Made by a program: the position numbers and the translations under genes
Shown here: positions 23,151 to 35,873 of the stretch, piece after piece
Layout: each line of letters opens with the position of its first letter
Position numbering within the stretch: the first letter of the stretch is position 1
Notes under the pieces: model-generated
What the model was told of the DNA's origin: nothing
Database searches by the model: none
The model's input: only the letters and a program-made list of their open reading frames with translations
DNA from: Chamaecyparis obtusa
Taxonomy: Eukaryota; Streptophyta; Pinopsida; Cupressales; Cupressaceae
Assembly (NCBI GenBank): GCA_027943335.1
Contig: BSBK01009269.1
Span: forward strand, 372,001-436,000
Length of the DNA: 64,000 nt
Reading direction: 5' to 3'

Positions 23151-25974
23151 ATGAGAAGAACTCCAACCATAGAAAATAAGGAGGGGTTTATTTATCAAGA
23201 GTTACGATCAAGCAGAAGGGGAGGAAGATCATCTAGAGGTGGAAGAACATCGCATGATCCTAGAGGTATTTCTTTGAATTCAAACTTCTCATCATTTGAT
23301 AATCCTATTTTCGAACAGCAAGCTACAAATTCAGAAGAACTTGAGGTTATCATTGAGGAGATCAATCTTCCTGAGGATCTAGACGTTCCTAATCATACTG
23401 GGTCTGAATTTCCAAGTTTTGAAGATTTATCTATTAACAATTCTGCTCTTGAAGCTTCTACAAGTGGTGTTGTAGTAACACCCCAGCATTTAAAGACTTA
23501 TCAAAGGAAGGTAGTTCAGCCTGCTCAACCTCTTGTTATACCAACCATGCAGCAGCAAGGTCAACAGCAAGCAGTGGCTAGAAATTTTCCATTTGTTACA
23601 TTCAATCAAGGTTGTCCTCTGAGGATTGTAAATCACAACAATGTTCCATTGGCTACTCTTAAGGGATTTCCATCATTTACTGGAGAGGGACTAGTGATAG
23701 CTATTGAACATATTAGAGATGTTGCAACCCTGTGCAATGATCATCATATTACTGAAGAAGATGTAGCTTTGAAGCTATTGGCAGCATCACTCAAGGGCAA
23801 GGCTCTTGACTGGTTCAGGACTCTCCTGGTGAATTCTATTACTACTTGGGATGTTTTGGGTGAGAGGCTATCCAAATTTTTTGAAGACAAATCTGATAAT
23901 CTATCTCTTGTGGAGCAATTAACTACAATAAAAAGAGCCCCACAAGAGGAGATGAGTGATTTCAACCTTCAATTTTAGAAGACTTGGAATCGGATTCCTG
24001 CTATGGTAAGACCTTCAGCTGAATATGCATTTTTATATTATTTTAAGAGTCTGAATAGTGATATCTCTATAATGATTCAATCTATGGGGGGTAATACTTT
24101 GCCTCAAGCTTTTGATACTGCTATTAGGGCAGAGAATAGTCTTATCTAGGCAAGGAAGATAGCTCCAAGGCCTCCTATGCCTTTCTTTCCTAACATACAG
24201 TCAAATATGCCATTAGTGTTTCCACCATTAGCTATTGTCCTGTCCTATAAGCCTTCAAAAATAGCTCCTGTAGCTTATCCAAGTGAATTACAAACTATTA
24301 AGGACAACCAGCATAAGATTGAAAGTCTGTTACAATCTTTTGGTAATGATTTGGTGGCCCTCAAGAGGAGTCAAGCCCAGGTAAATCCTGCTATTCAGAA
24401 CCAATTTGCTGGTTCTTCTTCTTCACAGTACCCTAATCAGTCTAATTTTCAGGCTAATAGGCAGCAATTTCAAGGAAATACTAATGCAAATAGGCAAAAT
24501 TGGAATATGAGACCAAATAGACAGTATAATCCAGCACCCCTTAATGTTGTTAGGGATATTGTACCTTCTCAGAATAACATTGCTACTGACTGGTGTTTTC
24601 CATGCAATGAACCACATGACTAGTCTACATGTTCTAATGGTATATTGAATCAAGCTCGCATGGTACAAAATTCAATAAATTCACAGCAGAGTGTATCTGT
24701 TGAAGAGGTTCATAATCAACCAGATCAAAGTGTTGAAACTGGATTCTTGAATTGGCAAGAAGAAGAGTTTTGTGGACTTAATGAAGATTCATCAATTGCA
24801 GCAAATACTAGAGCAAAAAAGAGAGCTCTTGAAGCAGATTAGTTTGCTAGAAATGCTTCTTCTCCACCAGTTTCTATTTTGAAGAATCCATTAGTTTCTA
24901 CTGGTAAAGATCAAAATCAAAAGAATGTTGATCAAAGTTCTCCTAGATCATCACATAAGGTACAATTTACTATTCCTTTCAATATTGTTGATACAATGAA
25001 GAAAATGAATGTTACTTTGTCTGCTTGGGAAACGCTGTCTATTCCAAGACAGATTGAAATTTTGAAGGAAGAGTTGTCTAAATTGGCAACTAATTCTCAA
25101 CAATCAGTACAGCAACCACCAAATGTGGTAATGACTAATTCTAAGCCTCCTAAGGTTCAGGAAAAGCCATTGCAAGAAGATAAAAATCCTGTTAAAGTCC
25201 AGCAGCCAGTAATTTCAGAAGTTAAGAAGGTTGCAAATGTTGAAAAACCGGTAGTATCTACTGATAAGAAACCTTCAAATGTACAGAAGACATCAGAGAA
25301 AGAAGGTAAAAAATTTCCAAATCAAAATCCTCCTCCTTTCTATGTCTCTTTAATTATTGGGAATAAGTTAGTACATAATTGTATGGTTGATAGTGGTGCA
25401 ACCAGTACAGTTATGCCAAAAAAAGTAGCAGATTCCCTGAATTTAAAGTATGAGCCTCTTGAGAAGGGTGTAGTACAACTTGATGGTACTTCTATAAAAA
25501 CCTTAGGAGTCATTAAAAATGAAAGTTTGACCCTTCATTCCTGCCCAAACTTTTCAATCCCACAGGACATATATGTTATTGATTTACCAGCATATTTTGC
25601 CATGTGTCTGTCTAGGGATTTCACAGCCAAAATTGATGGCTATTTTTCATCAAATTGGTCACATTTGTATTTCAAGACCAGGTATGGTACTAGAGTAACA
25701 ATAAAATCAGAATCATTGGCTAAAAACCATATAGAGCCTTACAATTCAAGTCCAATTAATGCAAGCTGTATGAATATGGATCAAAATGAAATTCCTGAAT
25801 GTTCAACCTATAATACTCAAACTGAAGTATATCCAGATATTGTTCTAGATGAATGGGCCACTAGGAATGAGCAGAATGATGATTTACTTGATGCTGGATT
25901 TGGAAATTACATGATATTAGAATCTGATTCAGTCATTCCTACTTTGATTAAAGATCATGAATCTGAATCTGTTA
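23151..25974 (+). pseudogene. G2 gag and protease
   Basis: ATG at 23151 (MRRTPTIENKEGF). A retrotransposon gag domain follows near 23640-24100 (GFPSFTGEG, AASLKGKALDWFRTL, TTWDVLGERLSKFF). After a Pro/Gln-rich linker the protease centre MVDSGATSTVMPKK lies near 25380-25425. Everything is one reading frame, interrupted only by single TAG codons near 23976, 24147, 24621 and 24840, each in a context where glutamine fits. I see no classic CCHC knuckle; the CFPCNEPHD near 24595-24620 may be a remnant. Confidence 0.88.
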
Positions 25975-28313
25975 TGTCTAATCATCTTTGGGATTTGTAT
26001 TTTGATGGTTCAAGGAATAAGGATGGAATTGGTGCAAGAGTGATGTTGATATCACTTGATGGTGACAAGTTTTATGTTGCTTATAAGCTATCCTTTCCTT
26101 GTTCTAATAATGTGGCTGAGTATGAGAGTTTAATCCAAGGATTAGAATGGGCAAGGTTGAAAGGTATCAAGTGTCTCAGAGCATTTAGAGATAGTGAGCT
26201 TATTTTTAAATAGGTGAGAGGCATTAATACTGTAAAAAATGACCTACTTAAGATGTATAAATCTAGAGTTTCTGATATTCTAGAAGAATTTGATGCTTTC
26301 AATCTGATTTCAATTCCTAGAAGAGAAAATCTACATGTAGATAGACTAGTTGGAATTGGTGCTCATATAGCAATAACAAAGAATAAAGGACTAATTTCTG
26401 ATTAGTCACATGTTAAGATAATTTTTAGGCCTTCCATTCCGGATAATGATACATATTGGCAAGTTTTTAATACTGATGAACATATCTTGATTTTTTTAAC
26501 AGAAATAGAAGGTTTTTCAGCTTCTAGAGATAGCAAAAACACTCAGCAAATGGAAGACCAGATCATTCAACTGAAAACTAATAAGCTACCAAAGGGATTA
26601 GTCAACTTGGAATCCGCTTTCAATTCAGATGATTAGTTTAGAAAAGGCAAAACTAGCTTGTTGGTTAAAGAGGATCATTATGAAGAAGTGGAGATTTTCA
26701 GAGATAAGTGGTTAAAGGTTGGTAAAATAAACTCTCCTGAAGAAAAAGAATTATTTATTGATCTTTTTAGGGAATATAATGATGTCCTTGCCTGGGATTA
26801 TTCTGATCTCAAGGGTTTTGATCCCCAATTAACACAGCATACTATAGAGTTGGAGCCTAATGCAAAGCCAATTAGACAAAGACAAAGGCCTATCAACCCC
26901 AAATTAGAACCATTGATGTTAAAAGAGCTGAGAAAACTTTTAGATGGTGGTATTGTATTTCCTATTAAACACACATCTTGGGTTTCTAACTTAGTTCCAG
27001 TAAGGAAGAAGAATGGTGAGATAAGACTTTGTGTAGACTTTAAAGACCTTAATAGGGCATCTCTGAAGGACAGACATCCTCTTCCTTCCATGGAACAGAT
27101 TTTGCAATATGTTTTGGGTTCTGAGAGATTCTCCCTCTTAGATGGATATTCTGGTTATAACCAGATTTTAGTGAAGGAATCTGACCAATTCAAAATAGCT
27201 TTTACAACAAAATGGGGTACCATGGCTTACAGGAGAATTCCATTTGGATTGTCCAATGTTGGGGCAACTTTTCAAAAGGCAATGGATATGGCCTTTAAAA
27301 ATTTGATGTATAAATTTGTTTTGGTTTATCTTGATGATGTGACAATTTACAGCAAAATAGAAAATCAGCATATTGACCATTTAAGACAGATTTTGTAAAG
27401 ATGTAGGGAATTTGGAATCTCCTTAAACCCTAAGAAGTCTGTATTTGCAGTTCATGAAGGAAAACTCCTAGGCTATAAGGTGTCCAAGGAAGGAACCACA
27501 ATAGATCCTGAAAGAATTCATGCAATCCTTGAGCTTTCATTGCCTAAACATAAGAAGGGTCTGCAGAGTTTTATTGGGAGAATCAATTTTGTGAGAAGGT
27601 TTATTTCAGATATTGCAAACCAGTTAAAACCATTGACTACAATGCTTAAAAAGAATGTTCCTTTCAGCTGGACTGAAGAAGGAAAGAAGAATTTTGAGTT
27701 GATTAAATAGGCTCTTTCTTCAGCCCCTACTCTTGTTAATCCTAATTTTACTAAAGACTTCATTTTATATGCTTATGGTGCTTCTGATACAATTTCAGCT
27801 ATGCTGGTCCAAAAAAATGATGAAAAATAGGAGCAGCCTATTGTTTTTTTTAGCAAAGGTATGGATGACTATGAGAAAAGGTATACTTTTGTTGAAAAGC
27901 ATGTACTTACTATTATTAAAGCTTTAAAGAAGTTTAAACATTTGATTTCCATAAATAGAGTGCATTTAACGGTTGCACATCCAAGTATCAAAGAATTTCT
28001 ATTAAATAAGGATGTTAATGAAAAATGGGTTGGCTAGATAACAAGGGTAATGGAGTATGATGTGCAGATTCATGTTACTAAACTGGTAAGAGGAAAGGGC
28101 CTTTGTGCTCAAATGGTGAAAGAAGAAGAAGATTTTGAGGCTTATAAAGAATCTAAAAATTATCAGGTAGATACTGTTTTGTTTAATAATCCAGCAACTT
28201 GGTTAACAGATATGACAAGGTATTTACAAACTAGACAATGCCCAAATGATTTGAATAAGGCCAAAATTAAGGAGATACTACAGGTTACAATCTATCCCAT
28301 ATGTCCTTATTAA
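25975..28313 (+). pseudogene. G2 archaeal-type RNase H, reverse transcriptase and gypsy RNase H
   Basis: First an RNase H of archaeal type (WDLYFDGSRNKDGIGARV near 25987, NNVAEYESLIQGLEWA near 26105, then RDSELI), then reverse transcriptase (PIRQRQRPINP near 26865, VPVRKKNGEIRLCVDFKDLN near 26995, catalytic VYLDDVTIYS near 27325), then the usual gypsy RNase H (ILYAYGAS near 27765, FFSKGMDDYEKRYT near 27850). Placing the archaeal-type domain before reverse transcriptase differs from Ogre and Retand, where it follows. Frame is kept throughout; stops are TAG near 26211, 26403, 26634, 27708, 27828 and 28035 and TAA near 27396. A frameshift near 28300 ends this frame. Confidence 0.9.
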
Positions 28314-29460
28314 TGGTGTTCTGTATAGAAAAGACTATTATGGAATGTTTCTTAAATGTATTGACTCACTAGATCAAGACAGAATTTTATCTGAATTTCA
28401 TGATGGATCCTGTGGTGATCATTTTAGCCCTAAAACTACAGCTTGGAAGATACTAAGGGCAGGCTATTATTGGCCTGATTTATTTAAAGATGCTTATGTT
28501 TGGGCTAGAAAATGTCAGAAATGTGCATTGTTTGTAGGAAAGCAAAAGCTGGTTGCATTGCCATTAAAACCTATTGTGGTTGATCAGCCATTTGCCAAGT
28601 GGGGTATGGACTTCATTGGTCCTATTCATCCTAATTCTAGTGTAGGTCATAAATGGATTCTGACTGCTACTGACTATTTCACGAGATGGACTGAAGCAAT
28701 TGCACTAAAAGAGGTTACTGGACCTGTTGTTCTGAGATTTTATGAAGATATTATAACTAGGTTTGGGGTTACTCAATCTATTATTTCAGATAATGCTATG
28801 GCTTTTATTGGGTTAGCTATTATAGAATGGCATTTGAAGAATGGGATTTATCTAAATACTTCCTCTAACTATTATCCTTAGGGTAATGGTCTTGCAGAAT
28901 CTACAAATAAAAATCTAACTAGAATTATCAAAAAGATTTTGCGGGAGAATAAAAGGGATTGGCATTCTAAATTGAAGGCAGCCTTATGGCTGGATAGAAT
29001 CACACCTAAATAGGTAATTGGGAATTCCCCTTATGTCCTAGTTTATGGTAAAGAGGCCAAATTGCCAGTATCTATAGAATTTCTAGCCTTGCAGCTAGCT
29101 GATCACATGTTGTTGTTTGAGGAAGAGGATCCTTTGAAACTCAGGTATGTTGATTTGTTACAGTTGGAAGAAGAGAGGAGAAGAGCATTGAATATAATGG
29201 AACTTAAGAAAGCTCAAACTAAAAGATCTTTTGATAAGAAGGCTAAGTTCAGAAACTTTAAGGAAGGAGATTTGGTACTCAAGTGGGATGTTCTAAAGAG
29301 TAGGCCAGGGCAGCATGGTAAGTTTGATAATTTTTGGTCAGGCCCTTTTGTTATAACAGCCTACAAGGAGAACAATGTTTTTCAGTTGTCCACAACTGAA
29401 GGAGAAGATTTGTAGATTCCAGTTAATGGAATACACCTCAAGCTTTTCTTTGAGGGATAG
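28314..29460 (+). pseudogene. G2 integrase
   Basis: Shifted one frame from the upstream pol. Zinc-binding HHCC remnant: FHDGSCGDHF (about 28397) and CQKC (about 28513). Catalytic core: GMDFIGPIHP (about 28603), ISDNAMAFIG (about 28783) and GNGLAEST (about 28884), giving D, D and E. The C-terminal part (KFRNFKEGDLVLK near 29250, GKFDNFWSGPF near 29320) is the GPY/F-like region. There is no chromodomain. TAG interrupts near 28879, 29011 and 29413; the final stop is TAG at 29458-29460. Confidence 0.9.
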
Positions 29461-29649
29461 GTTAAGTTCAGTTTTTCAGAATAAGTGTTGTCCAAGCACT
29501 AGGTCTTTAGGTTGCATTTGAGTCTAGTTTTAGGTGCATTTTCATTTCAATAATTGCATTCATGGTTCAGTTTTCAAAAAAATTATTGCCCTAGGATAAG
29601 TCTATAGGTCATGTCTAGTAGGAAGACATCCAGCAGAAGTCACCAAAAT
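29461..29649 (+). other. G2 3' untranslated stretch
   Basis: Noncoding link between integrase and the 3' LTR. The bases before the LTR (AGCAGAAGTCACCAAAAT) are only weakly purine-rich, so the polypurine tract is not obvious. Confidence 0.6.
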
Positions 29650-32600
29650 TGTTACTTAAAAATAAAGCATACAATACAATAGGCATTAGTAGAAAAGGGT
29701 TGCATTTTATTTGTCTAGTTAACATTGCCTTACAGGTTTTGTTAGTTTGCATTTCCTTATTACATTCATTATCAGATGTCATTGATGTACTCTAAGTATT
29801 GATTAGCTATTACATAATTCAAAATTCATCAATGATCATTAGATTGTGCATTCATACAAAATGTAGTACAAATGTCCTTTTTTTTGTTTCATATTTCATG
29901 TTTCAATAAATAGAGTACATTGCAAAATAAAAAGAAGAAACTGAAGTACAAAATAGGGGTCCCATACATTACCTTGTATTGTCTTTGAGTTTGCTGGTTG
30001 TCTGTCAGGTCTTTGCATCTAGGTCTTCACTCCTTGAGTCTCCATCTGCATTTAGGTCCTTAGGGTTCACATCTGCAAGAAAGAGGGAAAAAATGATTAG
30101 ATCCTATTGGATCTAAGCAATACATGGAAAGTGAATAACATACTTCAGCAATCTAATTTTCAAACTGCATATCAATCTGGAATGATAAATGTAATAAGGA
30201 AATGTATACTAACACTCACTGTAAGGTAGTGTTAAAGGGACGTGTTTCTAAAACATGAAACCTTTTGCTACTAATGACTATTGTGGTGTATGTTTTATTT
30301 TTGATTAACCAGGTATTTGAATGAAAGGGACTTAGTATGTTTCTAAACTGAGAAACATTTTTCAGAATATGTATTTCATAATGATGTTATTTGTACTTAA
30401 CCAACTATTTTGTAGATATCAATTGACTAGTTTTCATTTTCAGTCATTTTCAAGAATGCAGAACAAGTTGGTTTCCCATGATAAAAGCTATAGGAAGTCA
30501 GACATTGCTGATTTTCAAAGTTCAATTGCAGAATGATGTTGTACAGATGCTGGTTATATGTTCTTCAAAGTACATTTTCAAGCTTTGAACATACTTTTTG
30601 TTGAATATTAAACAGTGCTTCAAGATTATGCCATAATTTAAATGTTCACAGTTTGTTTTTACTGAGTGTCACGAACCCTTGTTTGAACCTCAGTCATTAA
30701 CATTCTATTGTTTTTGAGTGTCATGAGCCTATGCTCGAACTTCATTAACAAAGAGAAAAACATTTACATCTTGTTGTACTTAACATATCAAATGCAGATT
30801 CAGTATCACAAGGAAGTGTACACAGTAGATAAAGCTACAAGATCAAGTTCAATTAAAGCTGTATGTATGAACTGAAACAGTTGTATTTCTTGCAAAACTT
30901 GTCAGAAAAGAGGAATCAATTGTTGATATAAAAAAATTTCTTTCAAGATGTTTGTCAAATTTATATGTTGAAATGAAGGTCAACCTTTTAAAAATTCTCT
31001 GTTCAAGGTTCATAATGATGAACAGTTGGTTTTGATGTGTAAAGAAGTTCCATGCTAAGAATCAAGCTACTATTTAGAATACAGTTCCAGATTTTCAATG
31101 TTTCATTTCCATACTTGGATTCAAAATGAACTGATATCAATACTCAAGCAAGAGAGTGAGTAACAGACAAATATCAGTAAATAGAGGCTAATGTTGCATC
31201 AGTAATGAACATTTATATAAGAAACTAGAGTCATAATGCTTGCTATGTGTTATATTCAGCAATCAATCATTCAGTGTTTTACCACTGGTGTTTGTAAGTT
31301 TTAATCAAAGATGGATTTGTAACTGAGTAGAGGGATCAAGTTTATACATGCTTGTGCCATAAAGTTAGATAAGTTTTCTGTTGTAACTCATGTATATTTT
31401 TGGGTTCATGCTTTATCAATACTTACTACTTATAGTTCACATCATGTTGAAGCTGGAACAGTAAATTTTTTCCGAACTGTAAGTAGTAAGTTTTGAAACA
31501 GTAAATTCATTGCAAGTATGTGATATTTCTCAGCAAAAGGAAATGATATCAAACGTTTTGCCTCCTTTTTTTTATGGATACCTTGAATCAAAATATGTGT
31601 TCACTATTTTGTTTATACAGTAAACAAAATAAAGAAGAAAATGAACTTTCAAAGTATACCCAAAATCTGTTAATGATGAGGGTTTTTAGCAAGATCGAGT
31701 TCAACCAGTGATTACTTCTTTACAGACAGAACATCTATCTAAGTGCAAGTTCATTTCCAGATTATGAACTAATCAGTAAAGTGAAAGGTGAACAGTAAGT
31801 TCTAGTTCTTAAAACCGTGAGTATCTCTTTCATTAAACAAACAGTGCATCTTTCAAAAGCAAGCAGTGAGCTTAGGCTACAATAATGGAGGATATACATG
31901 TATTTTTGCTATGATAACAACTTCATTATTGTAAAGTGAAGATAGACAACCAGTTCAAGTTCATAACTGAGAGAGAAATCTTCGAAACAAGTAGTGCTCA
32001 TTTACACACAAACAGAGAAGCATCTGTTACAGAATGAAGATAGCACGATATTGGAAAGTTTTCAAATTCATTTATGCAAAAGAAAAGAAGATAAACTAAA
32101 AGTCCCTTTTCAAAACCGTGGATACATCTTCAGAACAAACGGTTCCTATTTCAAATCAAATGGTAAGATACCGTTTATGGAGGAGCATGTTAAGGGTTGA
32201 GGAAGCAAAGAATAAACAGCAAATACAAGAAGTTCAAACTCTTAAACTGTGGTTTCATCTTCAAAATAGTAGTGCACGTTTCATAACTAATGGTAAAGTA
32301 TCAAATATGGCATGAACAAAACGTTTTTTTTTTTGCAGATTCAAATTTATTGCAAATGATAAAATAAAGGGTTCAAAACGGTGACTTACATTTTGATCAA
32401 AGGAAAAAATTCAATGCCAAAGTTGAGCTCCAGTACCAGTGAAGTCAATAATCAATAGCCAAAGACCAGTTCAAACAGAGAGTTCCTTCAACAGTAAAAG
32501 CTGAGTTCTTCCAACATTTTTGAAGACACATCTTCAGCATTAGGGTTTTCTTCCCTATTTTTCCACAAATGAAAGAACAAAAAAATGCTAAAATGAATCA

Positions 32601-33734
32601 AGCAATAATAAAATTTGGGATTCGCCAAGCACATTAAAGGTATGCAGAGATATCAGTGCCAACAAATACCTCAAAGACATAAACTTGCCACCTATTTCCT
32701 TCTTTGTTTTTGTAAATTGCAAGTGGATCGAGTGATGTGTTATCCTCTCCACTTTGTGATAAACTCTCACTTAGATATTTTATCTAAGTTGATTTTTAGA
32801 CTTAGAGTCCTTAGTCTAAAATAGGAAATAGGTTAATATTAGATTTTCTTTAATATTAATTTCTTTTAATTTTTTGGCATTTATTATTGTAAAAGGAATT
32901 TGATTACTTATTATTAGCCAAAAAATTAGGAAAAGGGCATCTTTTTGTAGAGGTGGCTTATTAGCTATTGCTTTGGAGTCATTTTAGGAAAGTTATTTTG
33001 AGCTAGATCGGAGTATTTTCAGGAGACTTTTCTAGAGGCCTAGCATTTTTGGATTAGGGTTTTGCGAGGCTTCTTAAGGGATTCAAATTGGCTATTTTTA
33101 GGGTTGCAAATGTTGGAGAGAGAGCCTATAGTGAGCTATTCAGTTCCTAAATTCTTGGAAGCCTTTTTGTAACCATTTTCATCAGATTTTGGAAGAAATG
33201 AACCAGGTGTTTTAGCTCATATTTTGTGTACTTCTGCTCAATTTCAATACCTATTCTTCTTTTCTAACAAGTGTCAGATTGTTGATTATCTTCAGGAAGT
33301 GTATGATTTTATGTTCCTTCCTAAGTTAAGTAATTGCCCTAGGCCTTGCATGAGAAATGTATGTTGTTAATTATTCAAGTTGTTTGTGGTAGAACCCTGA
33401 TAGCATGAATTCATTAGCCTATATGTTGAGTAGTGAATCAAATTGTTAATGTATTCATTTGTGAGTTAGATTTGGAACCCATATATTTTGCAAAGTTTGA
33501 ATTATTCATTGGTGTATCACCCTTATCTTTCGAGTTTTAAGTGCTTTTTCCCTTTTCCCAACAATTTTTCAAGATCAAAAAAGTGATATTCAATATTTGA
33601 TAGGAACCAGCCTAGAATCCGGAGATTCCTCTCTAATCATAGTCTACCCACAACTAGGAGAGGTTTCCATTGTCAGTTAGAATTGTTGGTTTGCCTTAAT
33701 GCCTGATGTAAGGTAACAATTCTAAACCTGAACA
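29650..33734 (+). mobile_element. G2 3' LTR (4.09 kb)
   Basis: Near-identical partner of 18965-23048, starting TGTTACTTAAAAATAAAG and ending CTAAACCTGAACA. Differences are scattered, mostly C/T and G/A. Nothing coding is seen. Confidence 0.93.
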
Positions 33735-33739
33735 ATCAT

Positions 33740-34303
33740 CTCATGGTAGTAAAAAGGATATTTAGATACCTACAAGGCAATATAGACTATGGCCTATGGT
33801 ATCCTAATTCAGAAAATGTTGAGCTTCATGTGTACACTGATGCAGATTGGGCAGGATGTGTTGATGACAGAAAGAGTACATCAGGTGGAACAGTTTTTCT
33901 TGGTGATAAACTTGTCACTTGGACAAGCAAGAAACAAAATTGTATTTTTCAGTCAAAAACAGAAGCAGCGTATGTTGCAGTAGCCTTGAATTGTTCTACA
34001 ATTGTTTGGATCAAACAGATGATAAAGGATTTTGGAATTCAGATTGATTATCCTATTGTTATTCATTGTGATAACATTAGCACTATCAATATGTCAAAAA
34101 ACCCTATGATGCATGCAAAGACAAAGCACATTGAGATCGAGTATCACTTCCTAAGAGAGAAAGTGGCAGAGAAAGAAGTCAAGCTGGACTATGTGAGTAC
34201 TAAAGATCAGTTGACAGACATATTTACAAAGCCCTTTCCTAAGGATACTTTTGAGTATCTCAGGGAGAAGTTGGGAGTAATTCCCTTCCTTGATTCTTCT
34301 TAG
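33740..34303 (+). pseudogene. K1 pol: end of reverse transcriptase and RNase H
   Basis: Resumes the K1 frame after G2: MVVKRIFRYLQGNIDYGLWY, then RNase H with VYTDADWAGCVDDRKSTSG (about 33835), KTEAAYVAVA (about 33955), CDNISTINMSKNP (about 34068) and KHIEIEYHFLRE, ending at TAG 34301-34303. This piece is open for about 186 codons. The region after DADWAG is complete, so it would be a normal copia C-terminus. Confidence 0.93.
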
Positions 34304-34592
34304 AAGAAAGAAGGAAAGGCATCAATCCTCTGGGACTGATGGAAGGTTGACTACTCTACCTCAGGAGTAGTACCGGTGCTTAAAATGAATAATGCCCTTT
34401 GTCATTGATGTCAAAGGGGGAGTAGTATACAGAGTCATGTAAAATAGAAGGAGTATTATACTTAGGGGGTGCAGTATTCAATTGTGACAGTAGTTTAGTT
34501 GAGGAAATGGAGAATGTTATAAAAGAAATGTTCATTTGGGTTGGTGGTGATTTTTCATTCCACATGTTGCCATCAATGTCAAAGGGGGAGAT
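34304..34592 (+). promoter_or_regulatory. K1 3' noncoding region and polypurine tract
   Basis: No frame. It contains the paired strings TTGTCATTGATGTCAAAGGGGG (near 34399) and ATCAATGTCAAAGGGGGAG (near 34572). The second ends in AAAGGGGGAGAT (34581-34592), directly before the 3' LTR, a standard polypurine tract for plus-strand priming. Confidence 0.88.
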
Positions 34593-35873
34593 TGTTGGAG
34601 ATTTGTCAGTAAGCTAGTACTGACTGTATGTTTGTCATTGATGACAACATATGGAAAGTAGCATGCATGGAAGTCTTATGTAGTAAGCTTTTAGTATATG
34701 TTGCATGGACATCTTATCAACATGATATCATGGGCGCACAGGTTAACTATTAGTACAAATAGTTATATAGCAGCTTGTGTCATCAGTGTTCCTGACAGAG
34801 TAACAAACAGTGTTTTGTGTATGGTTGTTCGTATAGTTATCATGGAGCCTTGCGCACTTGGATATATGTTGAAGACATATCAGTGATGTTTTAGTTATGG
34901 ATGCATAGTCATATATTCAATAGAAGTAAAGTTATGCAATCGCTAATCGCCAGTAGCAATTTCTTGTGTTTATTCAGCAGAGCCGACAGAGATTTTATTG
35001 GTTCTTGAGTTGTGCCCATCTTTAGGGTATGCACCCTTGGAGTTAAGCTTAGAGAAGAGGTATTGATGTTTATTTAAGAGAAAGATTCAGTTGTTTTGGT
35101 AGAGCTGACAGTGTGTAGCGTGCGTCTACAATTATCTTATTAAGATAGGTCCCAGAATGTGTTGCGTGCATAGTAGAGCCAACAGAATGTTTATTGGAGT
35201 TTGTTATGCTTTCTCTATTATGATTTCAATGTGGTTCTAACAGGATGACTTGATTATATCATTTAGAGGAAAGATATTTATAGGTAGTCATTTTTGATTG
35301 CTTATGTGTGGTTCATGGTTGATTAAGCAAAGCAGAGCAGAGTGTGCGAAGTGTTGAACCATCAAAGGAAGGTCTATGTGACTGAGTAAAGTGTTTGTGC
35401 TATTCATTGGAACTGATCCAAATAGCAAGTCAAAGCATAATTCACCAAGATCTAGATATAGTGTGTATCTATTATTCAGAAGGTTGTAGCCTTCACCCCT
35501 TTGAGCAATGAGCTCTTGGACAGTGTGTCCTCTCCCCTAATAGGGACAATTGTAAAAGACTCATAACAGGGTCTTACCCTTGACCAGGTCTACTATACCT
35601 AATATATTGCAAAGCTACTCCTAATAGGGTAAAGGATCTTCTAATAAGGATCATTATACACTAGTACAGAATATTAGTGGGTATCAAGTCCCACCGAGGT
35701 TTTTACCTATTTGGGTTTCCCCGTAACCAAAATATTAGTGTTGTGTTCATGTGTTCTTTCATTGTGTTTATGCTTTATGTTTAAGTATACTTAATTGGAT
35801 AAAGAATTGAATCTTGTAGATAACTAATTCACCCACCCCCCCTCTCAGTTATCTCTTGGGACTATTCCTAACA
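34593..35873 (+). mobile_element. K1 3' LTR
   Basis: Starts TGTTGGAGATTTGTCAG and ends CTATTCCTAACA; partner of 3553-4847. Followed by the duplication caata at 35874-35878. Confidence 0.93.

Larger units (their letters stand above)
18965..33734 (+). mobile_element. G2: 14.8-kb Tat-like Ty3/gypsy retrotransposon
   Basis: Complete element with LTRs of 4084 and 4085 bp (TGTTAC...AACA) and a 6.6-kb coding interior. It lies inside K1 reverse transcriptase. The flanks gtcac (18960-18964) and atcat (33735-33739) fit a 5-bp TSD with two transitions: removing the element and one flank restores in-frame QSHLMVVKRIF. The LTRs differ by only a few percent by eye, so the insertion is fairly old but clearly younger than K1. 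Long LTRs and a second, archaeal-type RNase H place it near the plant Tat clade. Confidence 0.93.
3553..35873 (+). mobile_element. K1: Ty1/copia LTR retrotransposon carrying nested hAT and gypsy elements
   Basis: Plus-strand copia element, bounded by LTRs of 1295 and 1281 bp (TGTTGG...CCTAACA) and by the 5-bp duplication caata (3548-3552 and 35874-35878). The total span is 32.3 kb, but removing the hAT (4965-15547) and the gypsy G2 (18965-33734) leaves about 7 kb, a normal copia size. Domain order gag, protease, integrase, reverse transcriptase, RNase H is the copia order. It was inserted in G1 LTR1. Coding is broken by stops, many TAG at glutamine positions, and by a deletion in integrase. 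Confidence 0.95.

Noticed and set aside
23151..29460. Reassigned genetic code (TAG read as glutamine)
   Set aside because: CAG is still frequent in the same frame, a TAA and a frameshift are also present, and other elements show TGA stops; methylation-driven decay explains it better.
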